Below are positions 1 to 8,920 of a stretch of DNA of 64,000 nucleotides, piece after piece (position 1 is the stretch's first letter; each line of letters starts with the position of its first letter). Both the position numbers and the translations under genes were made by a program. The notes under the pieces were generated by a model. It searched no databases and was not told where the DNA came from. It was given only the letters and a program-made list of their open reading frames with translations. The DNA comes from Dysosmobacter segnis (GTDB lineage Bacteria > Bacillota > Clostridia > Oscillospirales > Oscillospiraceae), in NCBI RefSeq assembly GCF_014297285.1, contig NZ_JACOQI010000008.1, forward strand, positions 97,263 through 161,262, written 5' to 3'.

Positions 1-13
1 AGAGGAATAGAAA

Positions 14-976
14 ATGGCTGAACGGAGTTTAAAACTGGAAATCCGTGATATGACAAAGCGCTATGACAACGGTGATGGCGTCGAGCATATCAATCTGAAA
101 ATTTATGAAGGCGAGATCGTCACCATGCTGGGGCCATCCGGCTGCGGAAAGTCCACCATTCTGCGGACCATCGGCGGTTTTCTGGATGTCACTGACGGCG
201 ACATTCTGATCGACAATGAATCTATCGTGAAACTGCCGCCGGAAAAGCGGCCGACCGCCATGGTATTCCAGAGCTACAACCTGTGGACCCACATGACGGT
301 ATATGAAAATCTGGCTTTCGGCCTGAAGCTGCGCAAGATCCCCAAGGATCAGATCAGGGCCGATATTGATAAGCACCTAAAGCTCGTAAGCATGTCCGGC
401 TTCGAAAAGAAGTATCCCACCCAGCTTTCCGGCGGCCAGCAGCAGCGCATCGCAATTGCCCGTTCCCTGCTGCTCAAGCCCTCCGTACTGCTGTTGGATG
501 AGCCGTTCTCTGCTTTGGACGCCAAAATCCGCCAGCAGATGCGCGAAGAGTTGAAGAAGATTCAGGCCGAACTGGGCATCACCGTGGTATTCGTGACCCA
601 CGATCAGGAAGAGGCCATGGCCCTGTCCCACCGCATCGTGGTCATGAACAAGGGTAAATTTGAACAGGTAGGCACTCCTACGGAGATCTACGATAACCCC
701 GCAACCAAGTATGTGGCATCCTTTATTGGCGAAATGAACTTCGTCGAAAAGGACGGAAAGACCGTTGCCGTCCGTCCCGAGGATGTCGCCATCACCAGTG
801 AGCCTGCGGATATCCAGGGCTGCGTGCGGACCATCATGGTTCTGGGACATTACGTGGAGGTCAACGTCCAGTGCGGAGACCTCGTTGTCAAATGTTTCGT
901 GGACCGCGATCAGTCTGAACGTCTCAACCCCGGAGACCCCGTGAACCTCAAATTCCTCAAAACGCATATTTTTTAA
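14..976 (+). CDS. ABC transporter ATP-binding protein
   Basis: ATPase subunit of an importer; it hydrolyses ATP on the cytoplasmic face to drive uptake. Walker A (GPSGCGKST, about residue 43), signature LSGGQQQRIAIARS and Walker B VLLLDEPFSALDAK are all intact, followed by a C-terminal TOBE-like region with a VRPEDV motif. At 320 aa it is somewhat shorter than UgpC/PotA proteins. An AGAGGAA ribosome-binding site precedes the ATG. It sits just upstream of a solute-binding protein and a permease, so it belongs to the same operon, whose start lies left of the window. The substrate is not evident; the class resembles spermidine/iron/phosphonate-type ATPases, but the downstream genes suggest a sugar or sugar-phosphate derivative. 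Confidence 0.9.
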   Translation: MAERSLKLEIRDMTKRYDNGDGVEHINLKIYEGEIVTMLGPSGCGKSTILRTIGGFLDVTDGDILIDNESIVKLPPEKRPTAMVFQSYNLWTHMTVYENLAFGLKLRKIPKDQIRADIDKHLKLVSMSGFEKKYPTQLSGGQQQRIAIARSLLLKPSVLLLDEPFSALDAKIRQQMREELKKIQAELGITVVFVTHDQEEAMALSHRIVVMNKGKFEQVGTPTEIYDNPATKYVASFIGEMNFVEKDGKTVAVRPEDVAITSEPADIQGCVRTIMVLGHYVEVNVQCGDLVVKCFVDRDQSERLNPGDPVNLKFLKTHIF

Positions 977-994
977 TTGAAAGGAAGAAGTAAA

Positions 995-2170
995 ATGAAA
1001 ATGAAGCGCATCTTAGCCACCGCGCTGGCCGTCATGATGGCAATGTCTCTTGCTGCCTGCGGTCAGAAATCCGAGCAGTCCGCCAACTCCGGCAGTGACA
1101 CAAAGAGCACTACCATTCATCTCTGGGCCACTGGTTCCGACAACGTCCGTCAGGTTTATGAGGCGCTGTCCGCCGATTTCAATGGCAACGCCGAAGCCAA
1201 TCAGGGTTATCAGGTGGAATTGAACTTCCTGCTCTCCGGCACTGGTGGTCAGGGCATGCCTGATATGCTGGCTTCTGCCTGCAAGTCCAACCAGACCAAC
1301 ACCGAGTATGATCTGGTGGATCTGGGCGGCGACGATCTTTCCAAGGTTGTTTCTCTGGTCGGCACAGACGGCTTCATGAAGCTGGATAAATCCAAGATCC
1401 CCAATTCTTCCCGGGTCAGAGCTGAATCTGCTGACGCCGCCGAGTTCTGCCAGCCTTATCGCGGCACCACCGTGGTTCTTGCCTACAACTCTCAGAATGT
1501 AACTGAAGTTCCCACCACCGCCGAAGAACTGTATCAGTGGATCAAGGATCATCCCGGCCGTTTCGCTTATAACGTGCCTGGCACCGGCGGCGCTGGTGAC
1601 TCTTTTGTCCGCACCACCGTCTATAACTGCATTGACGATCAGGAAGCCATGACCTCTGATGACCCCAAGTGGATGGATCAGTGGGACGAAGGCTTTGCTA
1701 AGCTGGCTGAGCTGCATCCGTATATGTATAAGTCCGGCGGCAGCATCGTCTATCCCAACAAGAACCAGGGCGCTCTGGATCTGCTGTCTCAGGGCGAGAT
1801 CGACATGTGCCCCATGTGGGCGGATATGCTGCTGAGCCAGCGTGCCGCCGGCACTGTCCCCGCTTACATCAAGATGGCCACCATTCAGCCCTCCTTCACT
1901 GGCGCTGTGCAGAGCCTGCTGATTCCCAATTTTGGTTCCAACCCTGATGGCGCCTATATTTTCATCGACTACATGCTTTCCGATACCGCTCAGCAGATCC
2001 TGGTCAAGGAAATGGCCGCTATTCCTCTGGTGGACGTCAGCGGTATGGATATGACCGGCTACGAAGATCTGAAGGATCTGGATGTGGGCAGCTTCCGCAC
2101 GCTGTCTATCGGCGATCTGGGTACCAACTTTAACGAGCGCTGGGATAACGAGATTGGTTCTCTCGGCTAA
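995..2170 (+). CDS. ABC transporter solute-binding lipoprotein
   Basis: Extracellular binding protein of the importer, lipid-anchored. The first about 25 residues form a lipoprotein signal ending in the lipobox SLAAC, followed by a Ser/Gly/Asn-rich linker and a bacterial type-1/YnjB-like binding domain. I place the start at the ATG at 995 because AAGGAAG lies about 8 bases upstream; an in-frame TTG at 977 abuts the previous stop but has no site of its own. The gap to the ATPase gene is 18 bases, so the genes are co-transcribed. Mature length (about 370 aa) is normal. Ligand unknown. Confidence 0.88.
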   Translation: MKMKRILATALAVMMAMSLAACGQKSEQSANSGSDTKSTTIHLWATGSDNVRQVYEALSADFNGNAEANQGYQVELNFLLSGTGGQGMPDMLASACKSNQTNTEYDLVDLGGDDLSKVVSLVGTDGFMKLDKSKIPNSSRVRAESADAAEFCQPYRGTTVVLAYNSQNVTEVPTTAEELYQWIKDHPGRFAYNVPGTGGAGDSFVRTTVYNCIDDQEAMTSDDPKWMDQWDEGFAKLAELHPYMYKSGGSIVYPNKNQGALDLLSQGEIDMCPMWADMLLSQRAAGTVPAYIKMATIQPSFTGAVQSLLIPNFGSNPDGAYIFIDYMLSDTAQQILVKEMAAIPLVDVSGMDMTGYEDLKDLDVGSFRTLSIGDLGTNFNERWDNEIGSLG

Positions 2171-2203
2171 ACTCTGATTTTGAAAGTGTCCGAGGTGTAA
2201 AGA

Positions 2204-3049
2204 ATGAGCAAGAAACTAAAACAGATGTTGGCTGCTTATGGATTGGTACTGCCGTCCTTCCTGACGGTCATGCTGGTAGTAGCCTGGCCAATCCTGACGG
2301 CCATTAAGACCAGCTTTACAGACCCGGACACCGGCGGTTTTACCTTCGATAACTACAAATACTTTTTTGAAACACCGCGTGAACTGACCAATATCCTCTT
2401 CACACTGGGTATTGTGTTCCTCACCGTGGCACTAGCCATCGTTCTGGCTTATCTGTTGGCGCTGTATCTGCGGTTTGTCAAGTCCAAGGTTTCCCGGCTG
2501 ATTGGCAACCTCTACCTGCTGCCTCGTTTTGTGCCCAGCATGGTGGCGGTGTACGCCATGATCACCGTGGTTCGCGATTCTGGTCTGCTCAACCGTATTT
2601 CTCAACTCTTCGGCGGCGATTTTAAGCCGGGTATGATGTACCACGCCAGCGGACTTGTGACCATGAACATGTGGTTCAACATCCCCTTCGCTGCGTTGAT
2701 GATCACGGCGGGTCTGGGAGCGATCCCCGACTCCATGATTGAAAGCGCTCGGGATGTGGGTGCCAGCAAACTGCGGGTGCTCCGAAGCATGATCCTTCCT
2801 CTTTCCATGAAGGACGTGGTCATTGCAGCAACATTCGTGTTCATGTCCAACGTCGGTTCGTTTACCACGCCGTATTTGATGGGCGGCAACTATCCCAAGA
2901 TGCTGGGCATTGTGCTGTTCGATCAGTTCAACAAGTATTTGCGCTATGAGCGGGCGGCCGCCATGTCGTTTATCATCTTCCTCATTTGCTCTGTTTCCGC
3001 CGGTGTATATATCTACACCAACCTGCGCGAAAAAGAGTGGGAGAAATAA
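2204..3049 (+). CDS. ABC transporter permease
   Basis: Membrane subunit of the importer. There are about six hydrophobic segments, and the ATPase-contact (EAA) loop reads as ESARDVGASKLRVLRSMILP around residues 185-205. It lies 33 bases after the binding-protein gene. Only one permease gene is visible in the operon; family members usually have two, so the partner either lies left of the window or this subunit acts as a homodimer. The substrate is not predictable from the sequence. Confidence 0.88.
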   Translation: MSKKLKQMLAAYGLVLPSFLTVMLVVAWPILTAIKTSFTDPDTGGFTFDNYKYFFETPRELTNILFTLGIVFLTVALAIVLAYLLALYLRFVKSKVSRLIGNLYLLPRFVPSMVAVYAMITVVRDSGLLNRISQLFGGDFKPGMMYHASGLVTMNMWFNIPFAALMITAGLGAIPDSMIESARDVGASKLRVLRSMILPLSMKDVVIAATFVFMSNVGSFTTPYLMGGNYPKMLGIVLFDQFNKYLRYERAAAMSFIIFLICSVSAGVYIYTNLREKEWEK

Positions 3050-3057
3050 CGTCTGCC

Positions 3058-3099
3058 TTACAGGGAGGAGCTCATAGGAGTCTCCTCCCTGTATTTTTC
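3058..3099 (+). terminator. Hairpin after the ABC permease
   Basis: Two 11-base arms (ACAGGGAGGAG and CTCCTCCCTGT) separate the permease from the next gene and are followed by a short T-run (ATTTTTCC). This is probably a terminator or attenuator, which would lower expression of the downstream catabolic genes relative to the transporter. Confidence 0.6.
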
Positions 3100-3166
3100 C
3101 GGGAAGCCTATCCGCCGCGCCGGCTTCCTTTCTCCATCCGGTACGCTAAAAACAGGAGGAAAAACT

Positions 3167-3655
3167 GTGGAACTGCTACTTGACCAGACATTCGCCTTTA
3201 CTCTGGCGGATGTCCGCAAAAACATTCTGGTTCCTTTCCGCGTTGACCGGGATTTCGATCATCTGGCTATTTGCCTGCACTACGGGCCTAAGGCCATTCG
3301 AGATCCCGAGATCATTATGCCGCAGATCCGTAAGTGTGTGAAAACATACTTTCCCGCCGGCTATCAGCTGACAGAAGCGGATATGCAGGAATACCAGGAG
3401 CTTTTCAACTTTGTAACGCTTTCTCTGGATAAAAACGGCGAATATGTGGGCTGTGCCCACCGTCATCCGCCACAGCAGATACTGACAATTTCCGCAAGCG
3501 GCTCCAGTTGGGGCTTCGCCCCCACAGCAGCTTCCGCAGGAGACTGGCGGGCAGTGCTGCATGTACAGGCCGTGGTAGTCGGCACGGTAGACTACCACTT
3601 GAGAATTTACGGAATGGAACGAGGTGAGCAGGATGCTGAAATACCGTCCCTTTGA
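3167..3655 (+). CDS. Unknown protein paired with a PHP hydrolase
   Basis: Protein of 162 aa that I do not recognise. The start is the GTG at 3167, preceded by an AGGAGG site. No signal peptide or membrane segment is visible. The first half (residues 10-60) is beta-rich and could be a jelly-roll; a short CAHRHPPQQ segment lies near residue 95. The end overlaps the following PHP gene by 23 bases, implying translational coupling. Two-part CehA/McbA-type enzymes have an N-terminal beta domain before the PHP domain, so this may be the detached accessory domain; that is inference from position only. Confidence 0.6.
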   Translation: MELLLDQTFAFTLADVRKNILVPFRVDRDFDHLAICLHYGPKAIRDPEIIMPQIRKCVKTYFPAGYQLTEADMQEYQELFNFVTLSLDKNGEYVGCAHRHPPQQILTISASGSSWGFAPTAASAGDWRAVLHVQAVVVGTVDYHLRIYGMERGEQDAEIPSL

Positions 3656-4628
3656 AATGCACTGCCACACTCGCCACAGCGACGGGACCTTTCTGGTCCC
3701 ACAGCTGATAGAAAGTGTGGCTGCCTATGGATATGCGGGTCTGGCGCTGACTGACCACAACGCCGTAACCGGACTGCTGGAGGTCACGGAGGAACTGCAG
3801 CGGAAAAACAACTGTCTGGTGCTGCCCGGTATTGAGTGGACTACCTTTTACGGCCATTTGTTGGTCATCGGTTGCGACCGCTTCGTAGACTGGCGCTTTG
3901 TAACGCCGGACACCATTGACGAAGCCCTGCAGGAGATCCGGGCCGCAGGTGGCATCGCCGGCGTGGCCCACCCCTGTGAGGTTGGATCTCCGCTGATGTG
4001 CGGCTGTAATTGGGAATTTCGGGTCAAACGCTGGGATCTGATGGATTATGTGGAGATCTGGTCAGGTCCCGATCCTCACGCCTCCGCCAAGAACGGCCTT
4101 GCCATGCCCTGGTACGACGCGCTTTTAAATCAGGGCTACCATTTGGCTATTTCAGCCGGACGCGACTGGCACGGCCCCGACAAGCCCGGCCAGATCCCTC
4201 TGCTGACCGCTACCTATCTTGGTATTGACGGAGATGTTACAATAGAGAATGCCAAGGCTGCCATCCGCGCCGGACGAACCTATGTCACCACGGGTCCAAC
4301 CGTGGATGTTACTCTGAAGCAGGAAAACCGGATCTACAGCCTGGGCCAAACCGCACATCCCGGTCCCGCCTCTGTTTCCGTGCGGATCGGCATGGAGGAA
4401 CGAAGCAGCGTTTGGGCTCACAATGAAATCACACCTCAGTCCATCCGACTGGTACACAATGGAAAAATCTTGGCTGAACAGCCCTACAACGGTAAGCCTG
4501 TGGATTTTTCCGTAAGCTTGGTACCCGGCTGGCTTCGGGTGGAGGTATACGGAACGGCACTTGACCGTCCAGCGGATTCCATTGCACTGACAAGCCCTAT
4601 TTATTCGGCGGACCTGCGGGATGAATGA
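3633..4628 (+). CDS. PHP-domain metallohydrolase (CehA/McbA-like)
   Basis: Predicted metal-dependent phosphoesterase or hydrolase of 331 aa. The N-terminus carries the PHP signature EMHCHTRHSDGTF, then LALTDHNAV, LPGIEWTT, GHLLVIG and GVAHPCE; these supply the usual His/Asp/Glu metal ligands. The C-terminal third looks like a beta domain. I chose the ATG at 3633 because GAGGTG at 3621 is correctly spaced; the upstream GTG at 3624 is too close to that site. The gene follows the unknown 3167 gene and precedes a GH4 glycosidase and PfkB kinase, suggesting action on a phosphorylated or esterified sugar. Confidence 0.75.
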   Translation: MLKYRPFEMHCHTRHSDGTFLVPQLIESVAAYGYAGLALTDHNAVTGLLEVTEELQRKNNCLVLPGIEWTTFYGHLLVIGCDRFVDWRFVTPDTIDEALQEIRAAGGIAGVAHPCEVGSPLMCGCNWEFRVKRWDLMDYVEIWSGPDPHASAKNGLAMPWYDALLNQGYHLAISAGRDWHGPDKPGQIPLLTATYLGIDGDVTIENAKAAIRAGRTYVTTGPTVDVTLKQENRIYSLGQTAHPGPASVSVRIGMEERSSVWAHNEITPQSIRLVHNGKILAEQPYNGKPVDFSVSLVPGWLRVEVYGTALDRPADSIALTSPIYSADLRDE

Positions 4629-4647
4629 ACCAAGGAGGAAATCAAGC

Positions 4648-6012
4648 ATGAAACTGACAGTCATCGGAGGCGGCGGTGTCCGCTCCATGTTCCTGGCAAA
4701 GAGCATTGCCCAGAAAGCGGCGGAACTCCATATCACTGAACTGGTGTTCATGGATAACGATGGGGAAAAACTGCGGATTTACGGCGGTCTGGCCGCGCAT
4801 GTCTCCCGGATGCTCAATCCGGAGCTGAAATTCCGGTTGACCACGGATGCCGTAGACGCCGTGAAAGATGCCGACTATATCATCACCACGATTCGAGTGG
4901 GCGGCGATCACATGCGGGTGCGAGAGGAGCGCATCGCCTTGGCCAACGGTGTGCTGGGACAGGAAACCACCGGCGCTGCCGGTCTCTCCTTTGCCATGCG
5001 CTCCGTTCCGGCATTGGCAGAGTATTGCGAACTGATTCGTCAATATGCCAAGCCAACCGTGAAGGTTTTCAACTTTACCAATCCCGCCGGCGTTGTCTCT
5101 CAGACTCTGCGAGATATGGGCTATGACTTCACCTATGGGATCTGCGATGCCCCCAGCGGCATGCTGCACCAATTTGCGGACCTCTACGGTGTATCTGCGG
5201 ATCGGATCGTAGGCGAATGCTACGGTCTGAACCATCTCTCCTTTTTCCGCTCCATCAAAATTGACGGCAAGGAGATCATGCCGGAACTGATTAGCCGGGA
5301 CGACGCCTATCGTGAAACAGATATGCGCTTTTTCGGCAAGGATCTACTGGAACATATGGGCTGCGTGCTTAACGAATATCTTTACTATTTCTATTATCGG
5401 GAACAGGCTGTCAGCAATATTCTCCACGCCCCTCAGACCCGCGGCGAAGTCATCGAGGACATCAATCGTCAAATGACGGCAGAACTTTCCAAAATGGATA
5501 TTGAAAACGACTTTGAAAGTTGCCTGAAGTGCTTTGAAAAGTGGTATGGCCGACGGGAAGACGCTTACATGGCCAACGAGACCGGTATCCACCGCAATAA
5601 GGCGTGGACCTTCGATGTGTTTGCCCCTGATGCCGGCGGCTATGCCGGCGTGGCTCTGCGTTTCATTGATATTGTGGAGTCCGGCAAAGCGGGCAGCATG
5701 ATCCTCTGCGCTCCCAACCAAGGAGCCATCCCCGGCTTGCGGGATAACGACATTGTAGAGATCACCTGCGACATCGCGCCTGACAGCTGTACGCCTCATA
5801 AGGTCACGGATGGCGACGAACGGGCGTTGGAACTGATCCGCCGGGTAAAAGCCTATGAGCGGCTGGCATCTAAGGCTATCCGAGAAAAAAGCCGGACGGC
5901 CGCCATTGACTGCCTGACCCTTCATCCTCTGGTGAATTCCTATTCGCTGGCCGTGAAACTGGTGGATTCCTACATTGCGCTGAATACGGGATATAGTGAT
6001 GGTTGGAAGTAA
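4648..6012 (+). CDS. GH4 family 6-phospho-glycosidase
   Basis: NAD- and Mn-dependent glycosidase of 454 aa that splits phosphorylated glycosides by an oxidation/elimination route in the cytoplasm. Visible features are the Rossmann start TVIGGGGVRSMFL, the NFTNPAG motif, the CDAP metal cysteine and GLNHLSFF, all typical of 6-phospho-beta-glucosidases. The start is the ATG at 4648, after AAGGAGGAA; an earlier in-frame ATG at 4621 has no ribosome site. It overlaps the following PfkB gene by about 14 bases. The stereochemistry and sugar cannot be assigned from sequence. Confidence 0.87.
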   Translation: MKLTVIGGGGVRSMFLAKSIAQKAAELHITELVFMDNDGEKLRIYGGLAAHVSRMLNPELKFRLTTDAVDAVKDADYIITTIRVGGDHMRVREERIALANGVLGQETTGAAGLSFAMRSVPALAEYCELIRQYAKPTVKVFNFTNPAGVVSQTLRDMGYDFTYGICDAPSGMLHQFADLYGVSADRIVGECYGLNHLSFFRSIKIDGKEIMPELISRDDAYRETDMRFFGKDLLEHMGCVLNEYLYYFYYREQAVSNILHAPQTRGEVIEDINRQMTAELSKMDIENDFESCLKCFEKWYGRREDAYMANETGIHRNKAWTFDVFAPDAGGYAGVALRFIDIVESGKAGSMILCAPNQGAIPGLRDNDIVEITCDIAPDSCTPHKVTDGDERALELIRRVKAYERLASKAIREKSRTAAIDCLTLHPLVNSYSLAVKLVDSYIALNTGYSDGWK

Positions 6013-6925
6013 GACGTTTATCTCCGGCGCCGCTAATGTAAACATTGACCTGTTTTTCTCAGGTCTGCCCCGGCTGCCGGAAGAAGGGCAGGAACTTTAT
6101 TCCAAGGGATTTTCCCTGCAAATGGGCGGCGGACTGCCCGCCACCCTTATCAATCTGGGGCGCTTAGGCATACCTGTGCGTATCCAGACAGGGCTGGGAA
6201 AGGATATGTTCTCTCGTTTTGCTCGGGATGCCTTTGAGTCCGCCGGTGTAACTCCCTTTAACCTCTGCCCACAGACGGATGCGATTCCCCTGAATATCTC
6301 CGTCGCTATGCTGACGCCGGGCGACCGAACCTTCTGCTCCTATTCTGATGGTTTTCCGGTGACGGATACGGTATTAGAGCAGGTTTACGCAGACTCCAAG
6401 GGAGCGTCCATCTGCGCCATGGATCTTCGATTCCCGGAAGTCTACCGGCAACTGCATCAGGAGGGAACTCTTCTGACGCTGGATACTGGCTGGGACGATG
6501 AGATGTCCATCGAAAAATACCGCCCCATGTTGGAATTGGCAGATTTCTACACACCGAACCAGAAGGAAGCGCTGAAAATCACCGGCACAAACACGCCGGA
6601 AGAGGCTGCCCGGGTGTTGAGTGAATTTTTCCAGAAAGTGGTGGTAAAGCTGGATGCTTCCGGCTGTCTCATTCAGGAAAACGGCGTGCAGCAGGTGATC
6701 CCTGTGATCCCGGAATATGTACATCAGGACTCCACCGGCGCGGGCGACGCCTTTCTGGCCGGTTTCCTGTATGGTCTCTATCATGACTGCTCTCTGGCTG
6801 AATGTGTGTTGTACGGCAACATCACCGGCGGCAAATGCGTCACCGCAGTAGGCTGCCTGACAGCCTACTGCACAGAAGCGGAGCTGTTGGAAAAGGCTGC
6901 ACGCTACCGCAGTCTGCTTCCCTGA
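5999..6925 (+). CDS. PfkB/ribokinase-family sugar kinase
   Basis: Cytoplasmic kinase of 308 aa that phosphorylates a sugar or sugar derivative with ATP. The N-terminal motif QMGGGLPATLINLGRLG and the C-terminal catalytic motif DSTGAGDAFLAGF, with its base Asp, are intact. The start is ambiguous between GTG 5996 and ATG 5999, both inside the end of the GH4 gene; the ATG is preferred. Coupling to GH4 suggests the kinase handles the sugar or aglycone released by it. It is the last gene of the left operon. Confidence 0.87.
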   Translation: MVGSKTFISGAANVNIDLFFSGLPRLPEEGQELYSKGFSLQMGGGLPATLINLGRLGIPVRIQTGLGKDMFSRFARDAFESAGVTPFNLCPQTDAIPLNISVAMLTPGDRTFCSYSDGFPVTDTVLEQVYADSKGASICAMDLRFPEVYRQLHQEGTLLTLDTGWDDEMSIEKYRPMLELADFYTPNQKEALKITGTNTPEEAARVLSEFFQKVVVKLDASGCLIQENGVQQVIPVIPEYVHQDSTGAGDAFLAGFLYGLYHDCSLAECVLYGNITGGKCVTAVGCLTAYCTEAELLEKAARYRSLLP

Positions 6926-7182
6926 CACAAAGAAAAACGCACACCACGAGAATTTTTCACGCCAGAGATCATACCGGTGTGGACCGCAAGGCTGTCAATG
7001 GGGTCACTCCTTCCCAATGCCTGTACCGAGAGATCAGAATGGGATCATCGGATACCATGATGAATCTCTCAAAGTCAGACTGTATTTCAAGAAACATTAT
7101 TCGCATGGCTAAGCGGGCATACGGCATATGCTTTGAGCAGTCGGTGACAGTGGTATATCATATTCAGGCAGTCTGCAAACCT

Positions 7183-7233
7183 AAAAAATAGCGCCTGCCG
7201 CAGGACATTGTCTTGCGGCAGGCGCTATTTTTT
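7183..7233. terminator. Bidirectional rho-independent terminator
   Basis: Near-perfect arms starting AATAGCGCCTGCCGCA enclose a 10-base loop, with an A-run on the left and a T-run on the right. It can end the left operon on the plus strand and the sugar ATPase gene on the minus strand. Confidence 0.9.
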
Positions 7234-7297
7234 ATATCAGGTAAGACGACGTTTTTCCCATCCGTCTGATTCAACAGGAGAAGCTGCACAAAAAAAG

Positions 7298-7368
7298 ACA
7301 TGGTTTGCAGACTCCGTCAGAATAAAGTTGTGGGATATGCCCACCTGAATGAAGAGAGCAAACCATGT
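7298..7368. repeat. 11-base inverted repeat
   Basis: ACATGGTTTGC (7298-7308) is exactly mirrored by GCAAACCATGT (7358-7368), 49 bases apart. It could be the ends of a tiny mobile remnant or a regulatory hairpin; nothing else defines it. Confidence 0.5.
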
Positions 7369-7474
7369 CCAAAATTATGCAATTCAGCGCAAAACAGCCA
7401 ACAATCCAATCAAAAACGCCGTTCTTTCCGCTAATCAACGAAATATATAACTGTACACGGGGAGCGACCGTAAA

Positions 7475-8662
7475 TTATTTCTCAAGCCATTCCAGATTTT
7501 TCTTGGTATTCCGGTCGAAAAGATGGGCCATAGCGCCGTTGAAGGTAAAGGCGATGGGGCTGCCGATGGTAAACGCGGAGGTGCTTTCCAGCTCCGTGGT
7601 GGGAACGATCATGATGGTATCGCTGCCGCAGGCGCTGACGTGGAGATGGACGGCGCTGCCCATCATCTCGCTGACGTCCACGGTGCCGTGGATCATGGAA
7701 CTCTCATCACCGCTGAGGATCAGGTGCTCAGGCCGGACGCCCAGCGTGATGGGGCTGGCTGCCGCGCCGTTGGCCTTCAGCTTGGCCTGCTTCTCCTCCG
7801 GCAGGGTCACCTTGGCGCCGTCCAGCACCACGGCATACTGCCCGTCCTCCAGCACCAGCTCGGCATCGTAGAAGTTCATCTGAGGCATGCCGATGAAGCC
7901 GGCCACAAACAGGTTTGCGGGGTGGTTAAAGACCTCCTGCGGCGTGCCGATCTGCTGGATGACGCCGTCCTTCATAATGACGATGCGGTCGCCCAGAGTC
8001 ATGGCCTCCGTCTGGTCGTGGGTCACGTAGATAAAGGTGGTGTTGATGCGCTGGCGCAGCTTGATCAGCTCTGCCCGCATCTGGTTGCGGAGCTTGGCGT
8101 CCAGGTTAGACAAAGGCTCGTCCATCAGCAGGACCTTCGGCTCCCGGACGATGGCGCGGCCGATGGCCACACGCTGACGCTGGCCGCCGGAAAGGGCCTT
8201 TGGCTTGCGGTCCAGATACTCCGTGATGTCCAGGATCTCCGCCGCCTGCTCCACCCGCTGATCGATCTCAGCCTTGTCCATTTTCCGCAGCTTCAGGGGG
8301 AAAGCGATGTTCTCCCGAACGGTCATGTGGGGGTACAGGGCGTAGTTTTGGAACACCATGGAGATGTCCCGGTCCTTGGGGGCCACATCGTTCATCAGCT
8401 GGCCGCCGATGTACAGCTCGCCGCCGGAGATCTCCTCCAGACCGGCCACCATCCGCAGGGTGGTGGACTTGCCGCAGCCGGATGGTCCAACCAGCACGAT
8501 GAATTCCTTGTCCTGAATGTGCAGGTTGAAGTTATCAACGGCCAGAACGCCCTCCTCCGTGATCTGGAGGTTGGTCTTTTTCTCCGGCTCGCCCTTCTTC
8601 TTTTTCTTAGGCTCCTGATGGGGATAGACCTTCTTGATATTCTTTAAAATGACTTCTGCCAT
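7475..8662 (-). CDS. Multi-sugar ABC transporter ATPase (UgpC/MsmK type)
   Basis: ATPase that energises carbohydrate importers. Starting at MAEVILKNIKKVYP, it has Walker A GPSGCGKST, signature LSGGQRQRVAIGRA, Walker B VLLMDEPLSNLDAK and a C-terminal TOBE/OB domain with VRPEHL. A Lys/Glu-rich insertion (around residues 17-37, with five Lys in a row) precedes the Walker A strand, unusual for this family. No permeases are adjacent. The sugar importer at 18.8-21.9 kb has no ATPase of its own, so this subunit probably serves it and others, as MsmK does. Longer in-frame starts exist up to 8806, but homologous sequence begins at 8662. Confidence 0.88.
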   Translation of the reverse strand: MAEVILKNIKKVYPHQEPKKKKKGEPEKKTNLQITEEGVLAVDNFNLHIQDKEFIVLVGPSGCGKSTTLRMVAGLEEISGGELYIGGQLMNDVAPKDRDISMVFQNYALYPHMTVRENIAFPLKLRKMDKAEIDQRVEQAAEILDITEYLDRKPKALSGGQRQRVAIGRAIVREPKVLLMDEPLSNLDAKLRNQMRAELIKLRQRINTTFIYVTHDQTEAMTLGDRIVIMKDGVIQQIGTPQEVFNHPANLFVAGFIGMPQMNFYDAELVLEDGQYAVVLDGAKVTLPEEKQAKLKANGAAASPITLGVRPEHLILSGDESSMIHGTVDVSEMMGSAVHLHVSACGSDTIMIVPTTELESTSAFTIGSPIAFTFNGAMAHLFDRNTKKNLEWLEK

Positions 8663-8920
8663 GGCAATAAGACCCTGAAAGCGCTGCCTCCGCATACGCT
8701 TTCTCCCGGTTGTCAAAACAACACGGCTTACGGCAGGTCTCCACACTGCCGCACCGCAGGCCTGCGGTATTCCTCCTTTTTGATCTGGCTCCGAAGCTGA
8801 TATCATGGAGAGCTGGCGAAGCCGTATAGATTGGTTAGTAAGTTCCGGCGAATCCCGCGTTTCACTGAGCAGACCAACAAACCGCCTGCCGCAACAGCAT
8901 ATAGTCCAAAAGGCAGCAGA

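Larger units (their letters stand above)
6926..7474. other. Intergenic region with terminator and inverted repeat
   Basis: No convincing gene. It holds a strong bidirectional terminator (7183-7233) and a perfect 11-base inverted repeat (7298-7308 with 7358-7368). A short reading frame opening at 7365 has no support and may be the worn start of a mobile element gene. Confidence 0.6.

Noticed and set aside
6802..7191. Open frame after the first PfkB gene
   Set aside because: Begins inside the kinase in another frame, has no ribosome site and ends in the terminator.
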